Source: Treponemataceae bacterium (GTDB lineage: Bacteria; Spirochaetota; Spirochaetia; Treponematales; Treponemataceae). Taken from it: a stretch of 64,000 nucleotides of DNA. Numbering within the stretch: position 1 is the stretch's first letter; every line of letters begins with the position of its first letter. Shown piece by piece: positions 8,339-15,806 of this stretch. The notes under the pieces are model-generated. The model saw nothing but the letters and a program-made list of their open reading frames with translations. It was not told where the DNA came from and did not search any database. The translations under genes and the position numbers were made by a program. The stretch lies in contig JAILBN010000015.1 in NCBI GenBank assembly GCA_024680915.1, positions 1 through 64,000 of the forward strand, written 5' to 3'.

Positions 8339-8547
8339 TCAATTTTTCGCCTTTGAGTCTTTTTCTGCTTTTATATCCTCAGCATCCTCTTTTAAAATTT
8401 CAAAGTATTCTTTCGCATCATTTTTAAGCTGGATACCACCGGCCATAACCTTTGAAAAACCTTTCCTAAAAGTATCCGTCTTCAAGAAAGTGATAGCAGC
8501 TGCACCGGCAAGCATACCCCACAAAAATTTTTTCCACCATCAGTCAT
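8339..8547 (-). CDS. FezA-like small GxxxG/alanine-rich membrane protein, reading frame broken at a homopolymer
   Basis: The ORF track starts this 61-residue protein at a TTG (8524) with no good ribosome site. Upstream is a perfect one: AGGAGGTTTTT then ATG (8545-8547), but that ATG is out of frame and reaches a stop after 21 codons. Between them lies A6T5. One extra base in this run would give MTDGGKKFLWGMLAGAAAIT and onward, joining the best start to the rest of the protein. The product would have one hydrophobic helix with small residues (GMLAGAAAITFL), then a charged tail, which fits FezA-type proteins that sit beside FezB. The frame break may be a sequencing error, a decayed gene or a slippage switch. 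The internal ATG at 8515 could also start a shorter product. Confidence 0.6.
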
Positions 8548-8601
8548 AAAAACCTCCTGTTTTGCAAATAAGCTATAGTCAATTATTCACAATAAATATA
8601 A

Positions 8602-8659
8602 ATTAGCAATGGTAAACTTTTTAAGCATAAAACTAAAAGATTTTGGAAGAAACTGTCAA
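8602..8659 (-). promoter_or_regulatory. Promoter and imperfect GTTAGC-type operator of the fez-like cluster
   Basis: On the minus strand there is TTGACA (8654-8659), a 17-base spacer and a weak -10 TTAGTT (8631-8636). GTTTAC-CATT-GCTAAT (8602-8617) lies downstream and is an imperfect copy of the palindrome. The layout repeats that of the stronger sites at ecfT and the MATE gene, but the -10 is weak, so the promoter is tentative. Confidence 0.5.
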
Positions 8660-8749
8660 ATTTGCATAATTTGCCCTGCAATTTTTATCAAGACTTTACT
8701 TCAAATCTCCTTCTGTCTATTTTCTTTTTTTCTGAGTTCTGCTATATTT

Positions 8750-8765
8750 GTTAGCATATGCTAAC
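8750..8765. promoter_or_regulatory. GTTAGC-type operator, perfect copy between fez-like cluster and MATE gene
   Basis: GTTAGCATATGCTAAC is a perfect 16-bp palindrome, spacer included. It lies in the middle of the divergent intergenic region, about 90 bases upstream of each predicted -35, so it may act by looping, or serve a promoter not recognised here. Confidence 0.7.
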
Positions 8766-8800
8766 CCTCTAAGGGATTCCTAAACCTCCCCTTCAGCAAC

Positions 8801-8830
8801 TTTTGCAGAATATGATTTTATTTTGCAGAA
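8801..8830 (+). repeat. Direct repeat TTTTGCAGAA, two copies 20 bp apart
   Basis: TTTTGCAGAA occurs at 8801-8810 and again at 8821-8830, two helical turns apart, ending 24 bases above the -35 of the MATE promoter. AraC-family activators bind direct repeats in this position, and an AraC-family gene lies just downstream of the MATE gene. A role as activator site is inferred. Confidence 0.5.
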
Positions 8831-8854
8831 CAGAGTATTTCTTACCTTTTGGAG

Positions 8855-8906
8855 TTGTACAAAATAAAGGTAAAAGATATTTTCTTTCCAGTTAGCAAAT
8901 GCTAAC
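8855..8906 (+). promoter_or_regulatory. MATE gene promoter with perfect GTTAGC-type operator
   Basis: TTGTAC (8855-8860), a 17-base spacer and TATTTT (8878-8883) are followed 7 bases later by GTTAGCAAATGCTAAC (8891-8906). The operator covers the expected transcription start. It also contains the upstream ATG that the ORF track uses, which argues for the later start at 8929. Confidence 0.7.
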
Positions 8907-8928
8907 ATTAAAAATTCTGGAGGTAAAT

Positions 8929-10293
8929 ATGAGTGAAAAACAGGACACAAGAGAAATGCTTGTATCCGGAAATGTTTTCAAAACAATGCTATCATTAAGT
9001 GTACCGGCTATTCTCGGAATGGTCGTTATAGGGCTCTATAACTTTATGGATGCCGTCTTTGTAGGTCAGATGGTCGGTCCGGTTGCAATGACGGCTGTAA
9101 AAGTATCCTATCCTTTCACCTTGATAAACAGTGGTATAGCCACATTGGTAGGTGTAGGCTCATCTTCTGTGCTTTCCCGCGCCATAGGAAAACGTGACCA
9201 GGAAACCATAGATAAGATTATGGGAAACCTTATCGCCACAGTATCAGTTCTTTCCTTAATCGTCATTGTTTGCGGGCTTATATTCACAAGGCAGCTTCTT
9301 ACCCTTGCCGGAGCACAGGGAGAAGTTCTTGAGGAAGCAGTCAGATACCTGAGGATCGTATTCTGCGGCTCTCTCTTCGTCAATCTTGGACAGTCCACCA
9401 ACATGATTATGAGAGGAGAAGGAAAGCTGAAGAAAGCCATGATAATAATGGCTACGAGCGCTATCCTCAACATAGCCCTTGACCCTGCCCTTATCGTAAT
9501 TTTCGGAAAGGAGAAGGGAGTTCTTGGAGCGGCCTTCGCTACAATCATATCCCAGTTAGTGCTCATGATCATGTCTTTCTTCTATTTCATAAAAAAGAGC
9601 ACAACTGTAAGGATTCATAAGATCCGCTTTGAGAAAACTCTTTTCAAACCAGTATTAAGCGTCGGCGTTTCAGCCATGCTCATGCAGGTCATGTCCATGG
9701 TGCAGCAGACCATAGTTTACAACACTGCCCAGAAATGGGGAGGTAACGAATGGCAGACAATTCTTGGAGCCTCCTTGAGTCTCCAAGCCTTCTCCTTCAT
9801 TCCTCTTTGGGGAATAAGTCAGGGCTTCCAGCCTGCAATCGGAACCAACTACGGAGCGAAGAACTACGACAGAGTGGGAGCCTTCACCAAGACCTTCATG
9901 ATATCCGCCACTGTACTGGCTCTGGTCTTCTATGTTCCCATAATGAGCTTTCCTTCAAAGATGCTTTCCATGTTCATCACAGACGCAGCCATCGTAGCAG
10001 CAGGCGCTCCTATGCTCAGAGTACTTTTCATGACCTACATAAGCTACGGTATCCTTATCCTTTCCATAACCTTCTTCCAGGCCATAGGAAAGGCAACAGC
10101 AGCATCTGTGCTTGCTCTGCTCCGCCAGCTGGTGCTCTTCCTGCCACTGGTGATCATATTGCCACAGCTTTTCGGGCTTGAGGTGAAGGGTATTTTCTAT
10201 GCCCAGGCAGTAACAGATCTTGTGGTTCTACTCATGGCAATAATCTTCCTTATAAGTGCATTCAGCAAAATGAGGAAAGAAAAGGCAGCATAA
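8929..10293 (+). CDS. MATE-family efflux transporter
   Basis: A membrane protein of 454 residues with about 12 hydrophobic segments and the two-fold MatE layout, an inner-membrane antiporter that expels organic cations or small natural products using an ion gradient. I chose the ATG at 8929, preceded by GGAGG at good spacing, rather than the track's 8899, which lies inside the operator. The gene has its own promoter with a GTTAGC operator and a direct repeat further up, and it is followed after 31 bases by an AraC-family regulator. Iron-regulated MATE/MFS plus AraC pairs elsewhere often move siderophores, but the substrate here is unknown. Confidence 0.9.
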   Translation: MSEKQDTREMLVSGNVFKTMLSLSVPAILGMVVIGLYNFMDAVFVGQMVGPVAMTAVKVSYPFTLINSGIATLVGVGSSSVLSRAIGKRDQETIDKIMGNLIATVSVLSLIVIVCGLIFTRQLLTLAGAQGEVLEEAVRYLRIVFCGSLFVNLGQSTNMIMRGEGKLKKAMIIMATSAILNIALDPALIVIFGKEKGVLGAAFATIISQLVLMIMSFFYFIKKSTTVRIHKIRFEKTLFKPVLSVGVSAMLMQVMSMVQQTIVYNTAQKWGGNEWQTILGASLSLQAFSFIPLWGISQGFQPAIGTNYGAKNYDRVGAFTKTFMISATVLALVFYVPIMSFPSKMLSMFITDAAIVAAGAPMLRVLFMTYISYGILILSITFFQAIGKATAASVLALLRQLVLFLPLVIILPQLFGLEVKGIFYAQAVTDLVVLLMAIIFLISAFSKMRKEKAA

Positions 10294-10324
10294 TAACAAT
10301 AAGCAAAAGGGATTCGCAACGACT

Positions 10325-11305
10325 ATGGAAATCATTAACATACCTACAAAGAATCAGCTTTCGACGGATAAATTATTTCTTTCCTACATGCACCTCATAA
10401 GCACAAGGGAATCTCAGGAGATATACAGAGTGATAGAACCTGTGGGCTCCGGTATTATGAGACACTGCCATATCGACAAAGGAATAGAATCCGTATATGC
10501 GGAAATGGAATACTATATGCCGGCATATCAAAGTGACCGCAAGAATTTTGATGTACTGGAGATAATGTACATAGCAGAGGGAAATGCTGAATTCGAGCTT
10601 ATGAACAGACAGTTCGTAAGCGGCACCAAGGGTGACATAATGATTTTCAACAGTCAGAGCGCTTCCCGACGATGCATATTGGGTAAAAACGGACTGAGTG
10701 GATTGAGTTTGATCGTCTTTCCAGAAGATGCGGTGAATACAATGAACCGGATCTTGGAGACAGATAAGTTCACGACCGATAACTTTTTCTACGAAATCAG
10801 ACAAAGTGATTCAGTCGTGACCTTTCCTGCAGATGAAGTTCTGGAGACTCTCTTCAAGGAAATGATAAAATTCCATGGTGAATATTCGACTTTCCATATA
10901 AAACTCGCAGCCCTGCAGGCGCTGCTAAACCTCTTGACAAAAAAACACAGAAGGGATCACACAGACTTTTATTTCAGCGGGACAACAGGTAAAAAAGTTC
11001 AGAACGCGCGAAAGATTATAACCGACAACATAGATAGTGACATCTCAATAGAAAAGCTTTCGCGCCAGACAGGGGTCAACAGGACTACACTTCAAAAAGT
11101 ATTCAAGGAGATGTACGGAGTAACGATAAATGAATACCGGACACAAATCAGGATACAAGAAGCGAAGAACCTGTTGATCACCACATCTCTTTCAGTGACA
11201 GAAATAGCAGGCAGATGCGGATACTCCAATGCAAGCAAATTCTCAAGCACCTTCAAACGCTATACGGGAATCCTGCCCCATGAGTGGAGGAAACAGACTA
11301 TCTGA
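10325..11305 (+). CDS. AraC-family transcriptional regulator
   Basis: A 326-residue protein. Residues 1 to about 210 form a sensing region with a likely cupin-type core; the last 100 hold two helix-turn-helix motifs of the AraC/XylS type (ISIEKLSRQTGVNRTTLQK and VTEIAGRCGYSNASKFSSTF). It probably activates the MATE gene just upstream, in whose promoter a 20-bp-spaced direct repeat is found. YbtA, AlcR and PchR are AraC-type regulators that sense siderophores and control export or uptake genes. That parallel is suggestive only. Its stop codon directly abuts the end of the convergent ZIP gene. Confidence 0.9.
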   Translation: MEIINIPTKNQLSTDKLFLSYMHLISTRESQEIYRVIEPVGSGIMRHCHIDKGIESVYAEMEYYMPAYQSDRKNFDVLEIMYIAEGNAEFELMNRQFVSGTKGDIMIFNSQSASRRCILGKNGLSGLSLIVFPEDAVNTMNRILETDKFTTDNFFYEIRQSDSVVTFPADEVLETLFKEMIKFHGEYSTFHIKLAALQALLNLLTKKHRRDHTDFYFSGTTGKKVQNARKIITDNIDSDISIEKLSRQTGVNRTTLQKVFKEMYGVTINEYRTQIRIQEAKNLLITTSLSVTEIAGRCGYSNASKFSSTFKRYTGILPHEWRKQTI

Positions 11306-12085
11306 TCAGCCCAAGGCCACATCAAGGGCAAGCATCAATGAGAAGCCGATCATAAACATAATCGTGGTCATGTTATCATGCTCTCCCTCTGCCATCTCAG
11401 GGACAAGCTCTTCAATCACCACATATATCATAGCCCCTGCCGCAAAGCCAAGGAAATAGGGCAAGACAGGGATTATAATGGATGAGAGAAGGACAGTCAC
11501 AAGACCGGCTATTGGTTCCACAATACCAGAAAGAATTCCATAAAAGCAGGATTTTCCTTTAGAAAGGCCTATTCCATGAAGAGGCATGGAGACGATGGCT
11601 CCTTCCGGAAAGTTCTGTATCGCTATGCCAAGTGCGAGGGCAAGAGCTCCCGCCTCAGTGATATCAACAGTTCCGGATGCCCAGCCAGCATAAACGACTC
11701 CAACAGCCATTCCCTCCGGAATATTGTGAAGGGCGACGGCGAATACCATCATCGTGGTTTTCCTGAGCTGAGTTTTAGGACCTTCCACAGTATTGTTTAT
11801 ATGCATGTGGGGCACAACGACATCCAGCAGCAGAAGAAAAAGCATACCAAGACAAAAGCCGATGACAGCCGGCAGGAAAGCAAGCCTTCCCATATGCTGG
11901 CTCTGTTCCATGGCAGGAATCAAAAGACTCCACACAGAGGCTGCGATCATAACCCCGGCCGCAAAACCAGAAAGAGAACGCTGGACCTTACGATTCAGTT
12001 CTTTTTTCATGAAGAAGACACAAAGGGAACCTAAAGTCGTACCAATAAAGGGAATAAGAAGACCTTGAACGATAACAGATACCAT
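11306..12085 (-). CDS. ZIP-family metal transporter (ZupT-like)
   Basis: A 259-residue membrane protein with about eight hydrophobic segments. It carries the two metal-site motifs of ZIP transporters, HNIPEGMAVGV in helix 4 and QNFPEGAIVSMPL in helix 5, which bind zinc, iron or manganese for import. The length fits the ZupT/GufA group. The ATG follows AGGAG at five bases. It is separated by about 130 bases from the FeoB-associated gene upstream on the same strand and ends exactly where the AraC gene ends on the other strand. No clear operator was found in front of it, so it may be read through from the feo operon. Confidence 0.9.
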   Translation of the reverse strand: MVSVIVQGLLIPFIGTTLGSLCVFFMKKELNRKVQRSLSGFAAGVMIAASVWSLLIPAMEQSQHMGRLAFLPAVIGFCLGMLFLLLLDVVVPHMHINNTVEGPKTQLRKTTMMVFAVALHNIPEGMAVGVVYAGWASGTVDITEAGALALALGIAIQNFPEGAIVSMPLHGIGLSKGKSCFYGILSGIVEPIAGLVTVLLSSIIIPVLPYFLGFAAGAMIYVVIEELVPEMAEGEHDNMTTIMFMIGFSLMLALDVALG

Positions 12086-12214
12086 ATGAACTCCTGGAGA
12101 TAAAAAACGGTGTCACTGATTCACTAAGCTTCATCGTCACGATATATAATACCGCTCTTCAAGCCTAGAAGCAAGTTTCCCAAAAATACAATGAGAATAC
12201 AAGAGACTTTATAT

Positions 12215-12409
12215 CTATGCTTTTTGACTATCCTTTTCAGGACTCTCTGAAGGAGTATGATGCTGGCAGGAACCGCAGAATCCACAGGATGAGCAGTTCC
12301 CGCCACAAGACAAGACGTGTTTGCCGGAGCGTTTTGTCTTAATCATGGACCAGATTACACCAACTACAAGAGCCACAAGAATAACGCTTACTATAATCGT
12401 GCCTATCAT
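12215..12409 (-). CDS. FeoB-associated Cys-rich membrane protein
   Basis: A 64-residue protein with one N-terminal hydrophobic helix (about residues 3-23) and a cysteine cluster, CGGNCSSCGFCGSC, followed by HH. This is the layout of the small FeoB-associated Cys-rich proteins encoded after feoB in Firmicutes and spirochaetes. It may bind ferrous iron or act like FeoC at the membrane; the mechanism is unknown. GGAGG precedes the ATG. It lies 81 bases after the feoB stop, with a strong hairpin between them. The 60-residue frame at 12124-12306 is a shadow. Confidence 0.85.
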   Translation of the reverse strand: MIGTIIVSVILVALVVGVIWSMIKTKRSGKHVLSCGGNCSSCGFCGSCQHHTPSESPEKDSQKA

Positions 12410-12459
12410 AAAACAAAGCCTCCGTATAATTTTTAGACCGCCAAACGACAGTCTTTTCA

Positions 12460-12492
12460 GACACCCCTTTTTCCGGGGTGTCCATTTTTTTT
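12460..12492 (+). terminator. Strong hairpin between feoB and the Cys-rich gene
   Basis: GACACCCC and GGGGTGTC form an 8-bp GC-rich stem. A T8 run follows it on the plus strand, where no gene is seen upstream. In the feoB direction there is no uridine run, so within the feo mRNA it is more likely a 3'-end stabiliser or processing site that lowers expression of the distal gene. Confidence 0.5.
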
Positions 12493-14887
12493 ATTTTGCT
12501 GCCTTAGGCTTTCTTACGAGAGCCCAGATACATGCAGCGAAAACTGCTACAGCAAAGATAAGACCAACAACATTCACATTGCCTGTGAAAAGACAACCGA
12601 ACTGATAGATTACAAAGGATACCGCATATGCGAAACCACACTGCCAACCGATTGCAGCCCAAGTCCATTTAGCACTGTTCATCTCACGCTTGATAGCACC
12701 GATTGCTGCGAAACATGGAGCACAAAGCAGGTTGAATACAAGGAAAGAATAACCTGCAAGCTGAGAAAGGTCAACAAAGTCAAGGACACCGAATACACCG
12801 ACAACCTCTTCCTTAGCGACGAGACCCATGATGGTAGCAATAACAGCACGGATGTTTCCGAAGCCAAGAGGAGCAAAAATCCATTTAAGGGCATTTCCGA
12901 TATATCCCAGAACTGAAAGCTCAAGCTCCATCTCTGGATCGAAGCCGAAGCCGTCACCTGTATTTCCGAATACTGAACCAACCCAGATTACGATAGAAGA
13001 AAGAAGGATGATTGTTCCAGCTTTCTTGATGAAGGACCAGCCACGTTCCCACATGGAGCGCATAACGTTTCCGAAGGTAGGCCAGTGGTAAGCAGGAAGC
13101 TCCATAACGAATGGTGCGACTTCACCCATGAAAGGCTTTGTCTTCTTCAGGATTATACCAGAGCAGATGATAGCTGCAATTCCAAGGAAGTATGCGGAAG
13201 GAGCAACCCAGGATCCACCCCAGAGAGAATTACGGAAGAGAGAAGCTGCTATCAAAGCAATGATAGGAAGCTTAGCACCACAAGGAATGAAGGTAGTTGT
13301 CATGATGGTCATACGGCGGTCACGCTCGTTCTCGATTGTGCGGCTTGCCATAATACCAGGAACACCACAACCTGTTCCAATCAGCATAGGAATGAAGGAT
13401 TTTCCAGAAAGACCGAAGCGGCGGAAGATACGGTCCATGATGAAGGCGATACGAGCCATGTATCCACAAGCCTCAAGGAAGGCAAGGAAGATGAAGAGCA
13501 CAAGCATCTGAGGAACGAATCCGAGGACTGCACCAACACCACCTACGATTCCGTCCAGGATAAGTCCCTTAAGCCACTCAGCACAACCGATGGCATCAAG
13601 ACCACTCTCAACAAGAACAGGAATACCAGGAACCCACCAGCCATAACCGTCAGCAGGATCAGGGAAGTCTTCGCTCTCAAAGGCTTCATCCAAAACAGAA
13701 ATATCATAACCAGCTTCAGCCATATCCTCTACGTAGAAGCCGTAGGACTCTTCGAAAGCACCGTAATCCTCGTCCTCAATTGCTCCCAGAACCTCATCAG
13801 CACCGATTACACCAGCGTCAGCAGCTGCACTTGTAACAGTGATGATATCATCAGTCCACATATTCTCCTTAGCGAACTCGGTCACGGCATCATCATAATC
13901 ACCGCTACCCTTTCCGAAGAAGAAGAAACCATCACCGAAAAGACCATCGTTGGTCCAGTCAGTAACCCAGGTACCGACAGTGGTAACGGATACGAAATAT
14001 ACGAGCCACATTACCACAGCGAAGATTGGAAGAGCCAGCCAGCGGTTTGTGACTACCCGGTCAATCTTATCTGAAACAGAAACACCACCTGAAACCTTCT
14101 TATAGCAGGTCTTGATAATCTGTCCGATGTAGATATAGCGCTCGTTTGTGATGATTGACTCAGCATCATCCTCGAGCTCTTTCTCGGCGGCCTTTATATC
14201 ACCCTTAACATGCTCCAGCTTATCAGCTGGGATACCAAGCTTATCGATAATCTTTTTGTCGCTTTCGAATACCTTGATAGCGAAGAAACGCTGTTTCTCC
14301 TCAGGAAGCTCATGCACAACGGCTTCCTCAATATGAGCCAGAGCATGCTCAACCACACCAGAGAAAGTGTGCTGAGGAACTGCGCTTCCCTTTGATACTG
14401 CCTTAAGGGTCTCTTCAACAGCTGCATCGATTCCCTCACCCTTGAGGGCTGAAATCTCGACCACAGAGCAGCCAAGAGCCTTGGAAAGCTCCTTGATATT
14501 GATTTTATCACCCTTCTTGCGTACCACGTCCATCATGTTGACAGCAACTACAACAGGAATACCAAGCTCTGTAAGCTGTGTCGTAAGATACAGGTTACGC
14601 TCAAGGTTCGTTCCGTCAACGATATTGAGGATTGCATCCGGTTTCGCGTCAAGGAGGTAGTTTCTAGCCACCACCTCTTCAAGTGTATATGGAGAAAGGG
14701 AATAAATACCAGGAAGGTCTGTGATTATTACCTTATCCTGAGCGGAAGCTCTTTTATAAACGCCTTCCTTCTTCTCAACAGTAACTCCCGGCCAGTTTCC
14801 TACGAACTGGTTTGAACCGGTCAATGCATTGAACAACGTTGTTTTACCACTATTCGGGTTTCCAGCCAATGCGATCTTTATTTCCAT
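12491..14887 (-). CDS. feoB: Ferrous iron transport protein B (GTPase-coupled Fe(II) importer)
   Basis: A 798-residue FeoB. The N-terminal G domain has GNPNSGKTT, DLPGIYSLSPYTLEE and NMMD; a GDI-like helical region follows (about 170-260), then the membrane domain with two Gate motifs, including LIGTGCGVPGIMASRTIEN and FIPCGAKLPI. It imports Fe2+. I start at the second ATG (14887), seven bases after AGGAGG; the track's first ATG sits on top of that site. An acidic insertion of about 90 residues lies between the first membrane helix (near 300) and the next, rich in D and E and predicted outside the membrane. A promoter with a GTTACC-type operator lies directly upstream. Confidence 0.95.
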   Translation of the reverse strand: MEIKIALAGNPNSGKTTLFNALTGSNQFVGNWPGVTVEKKEGVYKRASAQDKVIITDLPGIYSLSPYTLEEVVARNYLLDAKPDAILNIVDGTNLERNLYLTTQLTELGIPVVVAVNMMDVVRKKGDKINIKELSKALGCSVVEISALKGEGIDAAVEETLKAVSKGSAVPQHTFSGVVEHALAHIEEAVVHELPEEKQRFFAIKVFESDKKIIDKLGIPADKLEHVKGDIKAAEKELEDDAESIITNERYIYIGQIIKTCYKKVSGGVSVSDKIDRVVTNRWLALPIFAVVMWLVYFVSVTTVGTWVTDWTNDGLFGDGFFFFGKGSGDYDDAVTEFAKENMWTDDIITVTSAAADAGVIGADEVLGAIEDEDYGAFEESYGFYVEDMAEAGYDISVLDEAFESEDFPDPADGYGWWVPGIPVLVESGLDAIGCAEWLKGLILDGIVGGVGAVLGFVPQMLVLFIFLAFLEACGYMARIAFIMDRIFRRFGLSGKSFIPMLIGTGCGVPGIMASRTIENERDRRMTIMTTTFIPCGAKLPIIALIAASLFRNSLWGGSWVAPSAYFLGIAAIICSGIILKKTKPFMGEVAPFVMELPAYHWPTFGNVMRSMWERGWSFIKKAGTIILLSSIVIWVGSVFGNTGDGFGFDPEMELELSVLGYIGNALKWIFAPLGFGNIRAVIATIMGLVAKEEVVGVFGVLDFVDLSQLAGYSFLVFNLLCAPCFAAIGAIKREMNSAKWTWAAIGWQCGFAYAVSFVIYQFGCLFTGNVNVVGLIFAVAVFAACIWALVRKPKAAK

Positions 14888-14904
14888 TTTCATACCTCCT
14901 GTTT

Positions 14905-14933
14905 TAATTACCTACAGACAACCATTGTGTTAA
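14905..14933 (-). promoter_or_regulatory. feoB promoter with GTTACC-type operator
   Basis: Minus strand: TTAACA (14928-14933), a 17-base spacer and TAATTA (14905-14910). The spacer holds GTTGTC-TGTA-GGTAAT (14907-14922), a variant of GTTATC-N4-GGTAAC. This gives feoB its own promoter inside the operon. The placement between -35 and -10 matches the feoA promoter at 15518-15546. Confidence 0.55.
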
Positions 14934-14940
14934 AAAAAAA

Positions 14941-15162
14941 TTACTCAACACAGATTATCGTTGCGTCGGCTTTCCTAAGACTAAGCTCATAACCGCGAAC
15001 AGTAACTTCAACAGGATCTCCTAAAGGAGCGACCTTCCGAACGAAAATCTCGGTTCCCTTAGTAATTCCCATATCCATAATTCTGCGTTTCACGGCGCCC
15101 TCACCATTCAGCTGAACTACCCGTACAGTCTGTCCGACCGGTACTTCTTTCAATGTCTTCAT
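14941..15162 (-). CDS. feoA: FeoA family protein (proximal to feoB)
   Basis: A 73-residue SH3-like protein of the FeoA family, with the usual core of a hydrophobic strand, KRRIMDMGIT, a turn, then a GDPVEVTVRGYELSLRK segment. It works with FeoB in ferrous iron uptake, probably by touching its cytoplasmic domain. I place the start at 15162, preceded by AGGAGG at seven bases; the track's start adds 13 unlikely residues. It is the second of two feoA genes in tandem, 54 bases before feoB. Confidence 0.9.
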   Translation of the reverse strand: MKTLKEVPVGQTVRVVQLNGEGAVKRRIMDMGITKGTEIFVRKVAPLGDPVEVTVRGYELSLRKADATIICVE

Positions 15163-15204
15163 CCTTGTTCCTCCTGTTCTGAACAAAAGAGAATGTCTCA
15201 AGAA

Positions 15205-15220
15205 CTTACCTGTTCCTAAA
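15205..15220. promoter_or_regulatory. Weak GTTACC-type site upstream of proximal feoA
   Basis: Minus strand TTTAGG-AACA-GGTAAG lies within a 17-base spacer between TTCAAG and TAAGTT. It repeats the geometry of the other two feo promoters, but the match to both the operator and the promoter is poor. Confidence 0.3.
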
Positions 15221-15278
15221 ACTTTCTTGAATTAATTACTACAAGATAAATAAAAACTTCCATACGAAAAGGAAGAAT

Positions 15279-15494
15279 TCATACATAAATATTCGCTGCC
15301 ATCTCTTTGCTTATAGCCACTCGTGACTCTTTGACGGCAACTATGATATTTCCGTTGATCTCCGAAACCACACGGACAGCCCCACCTGTAACGAAGCCCA
15401 TATTCTCAAGATGCTGCCTGACTTCCTGTTTACCAGAAATTTTCTTGATGATGTTTTCTTCGCCAGCATCTGCCAGACTAAGCGGTATATTCAT
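15279..15494 (-). CDS. feoA: FeoA family protein (distal)
   Basis: A 71-residue second FeoA-type SH3-like protein, with VRQHLENMGFVTGGAVRVVSEINGNIIVAVKESRVAISKEMA matching the family core. It is the first gene of the feo operon. GAGG precedes the ATG (15494). It is quite different in sequence from the neighbouring FeoA, so the pair probably form different contacts with FeoB rather than being a recent duplication. The promoter upstream has a clear GTTACC-type operator. Confidence 0.9.
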   Translation of the reverse strand: MNIPLSLADAGEENIIKKISGKQEVRQHLENMGFVTGGAVRVVSEINGNIIVAVKESRVAISKEMAANIYV

Positions 15495-15517
15495 AAAGCT
15501 CCTCTAATCATTATCCT

Positions 15518-15546
15518 AATATAGTTACCTATAGATAACCATTTAA
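15518..15546 (-). promoter_or_regulatory. feo operon promoter with GTTACC-type operator
   Basis: Minus strand: TTAAAT (15541-15546), a 17-base spacer and TATATT (15518-15523). The palindrome GTTATC-TATA-GGTAAC (15524-15539) fills the spacer. Binding there would exclude RNA polymerase. The iron-type DtxR repressor encoded 300 bases away is the obvious candidate. Confidence 0.7.
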
Positions 15547-15632
15547 CAAAAAAAACACAGAAATGAACAAAAACACTCCAATCTGCAACAGACTTTACGG
15601 TTACTTAAAGGCAACTTTTTAGTATGATTATA

Positions 15633-15648
15633 GTTACCTGTGAATAAC
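15633..15648. promoter_or_regulatory. GTTACC-type operator between feo and dtxR-like gene
   Basis: GTTACC-TGTG-AATAAC is one mismatch from a perfect inverted repeat. A looser copy (GTTACT-TAAA-GGCAAC) lies at 15600-15615. Together with the site at 15524-15539 they form a cluster in the divergent region, which suggests cooperative binding that also covers the repressor's own gene. Confidence 0.55.
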
Positions 15649-15719
15649 TTGTCAACACCTTGGGACATAAGCTGAGGAAAATAGTACTTGTTACATCACC
15701 ACAAGCTGCAAGGAAATGC

Positions 15720-15748
15720 TTGATTCTTTTGAATAATCCTCTTATAGT
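15720..15748 (+). promoter_or_regulatory. Predicted promoter of the DtxR-family gene
   Basis: TTGATT (15720-15725), a 17-base spacer and TATAGT (15743-15748) lie about 60 bases before the ATG. No operator overlaps it directly; the nearest GTTACC-type site ends about 70 bases upstream. Confidence 0.5.
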
Positions 15749-15806
15749 TGAATGAAAGCTGATTGTCTAAAATATTGATTATTGTTGTTTTTATAACGGA
15801 GGAGCT

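Noticed and set aside
8899-8928. ORF-track start of the MATE gene
   Set aside because: This ATG lies inside the GTTAGC operator, near the predicted transcription start; the ATG at 8929 has GGAGG.
12124-12306. 60-residue minus-strand frame overlapping the FeoB-associated gene
   Set aside because: It runs in another frame of the Cys-rich gene, lacks a ribosome site and has no family resemblance.
13085-14074. 329-residue plus-strand frame inside feoB
   Set aside because: Low-complexity Ser/Thr/His/Asn-rich translation opposite a clear feoB; shadow.
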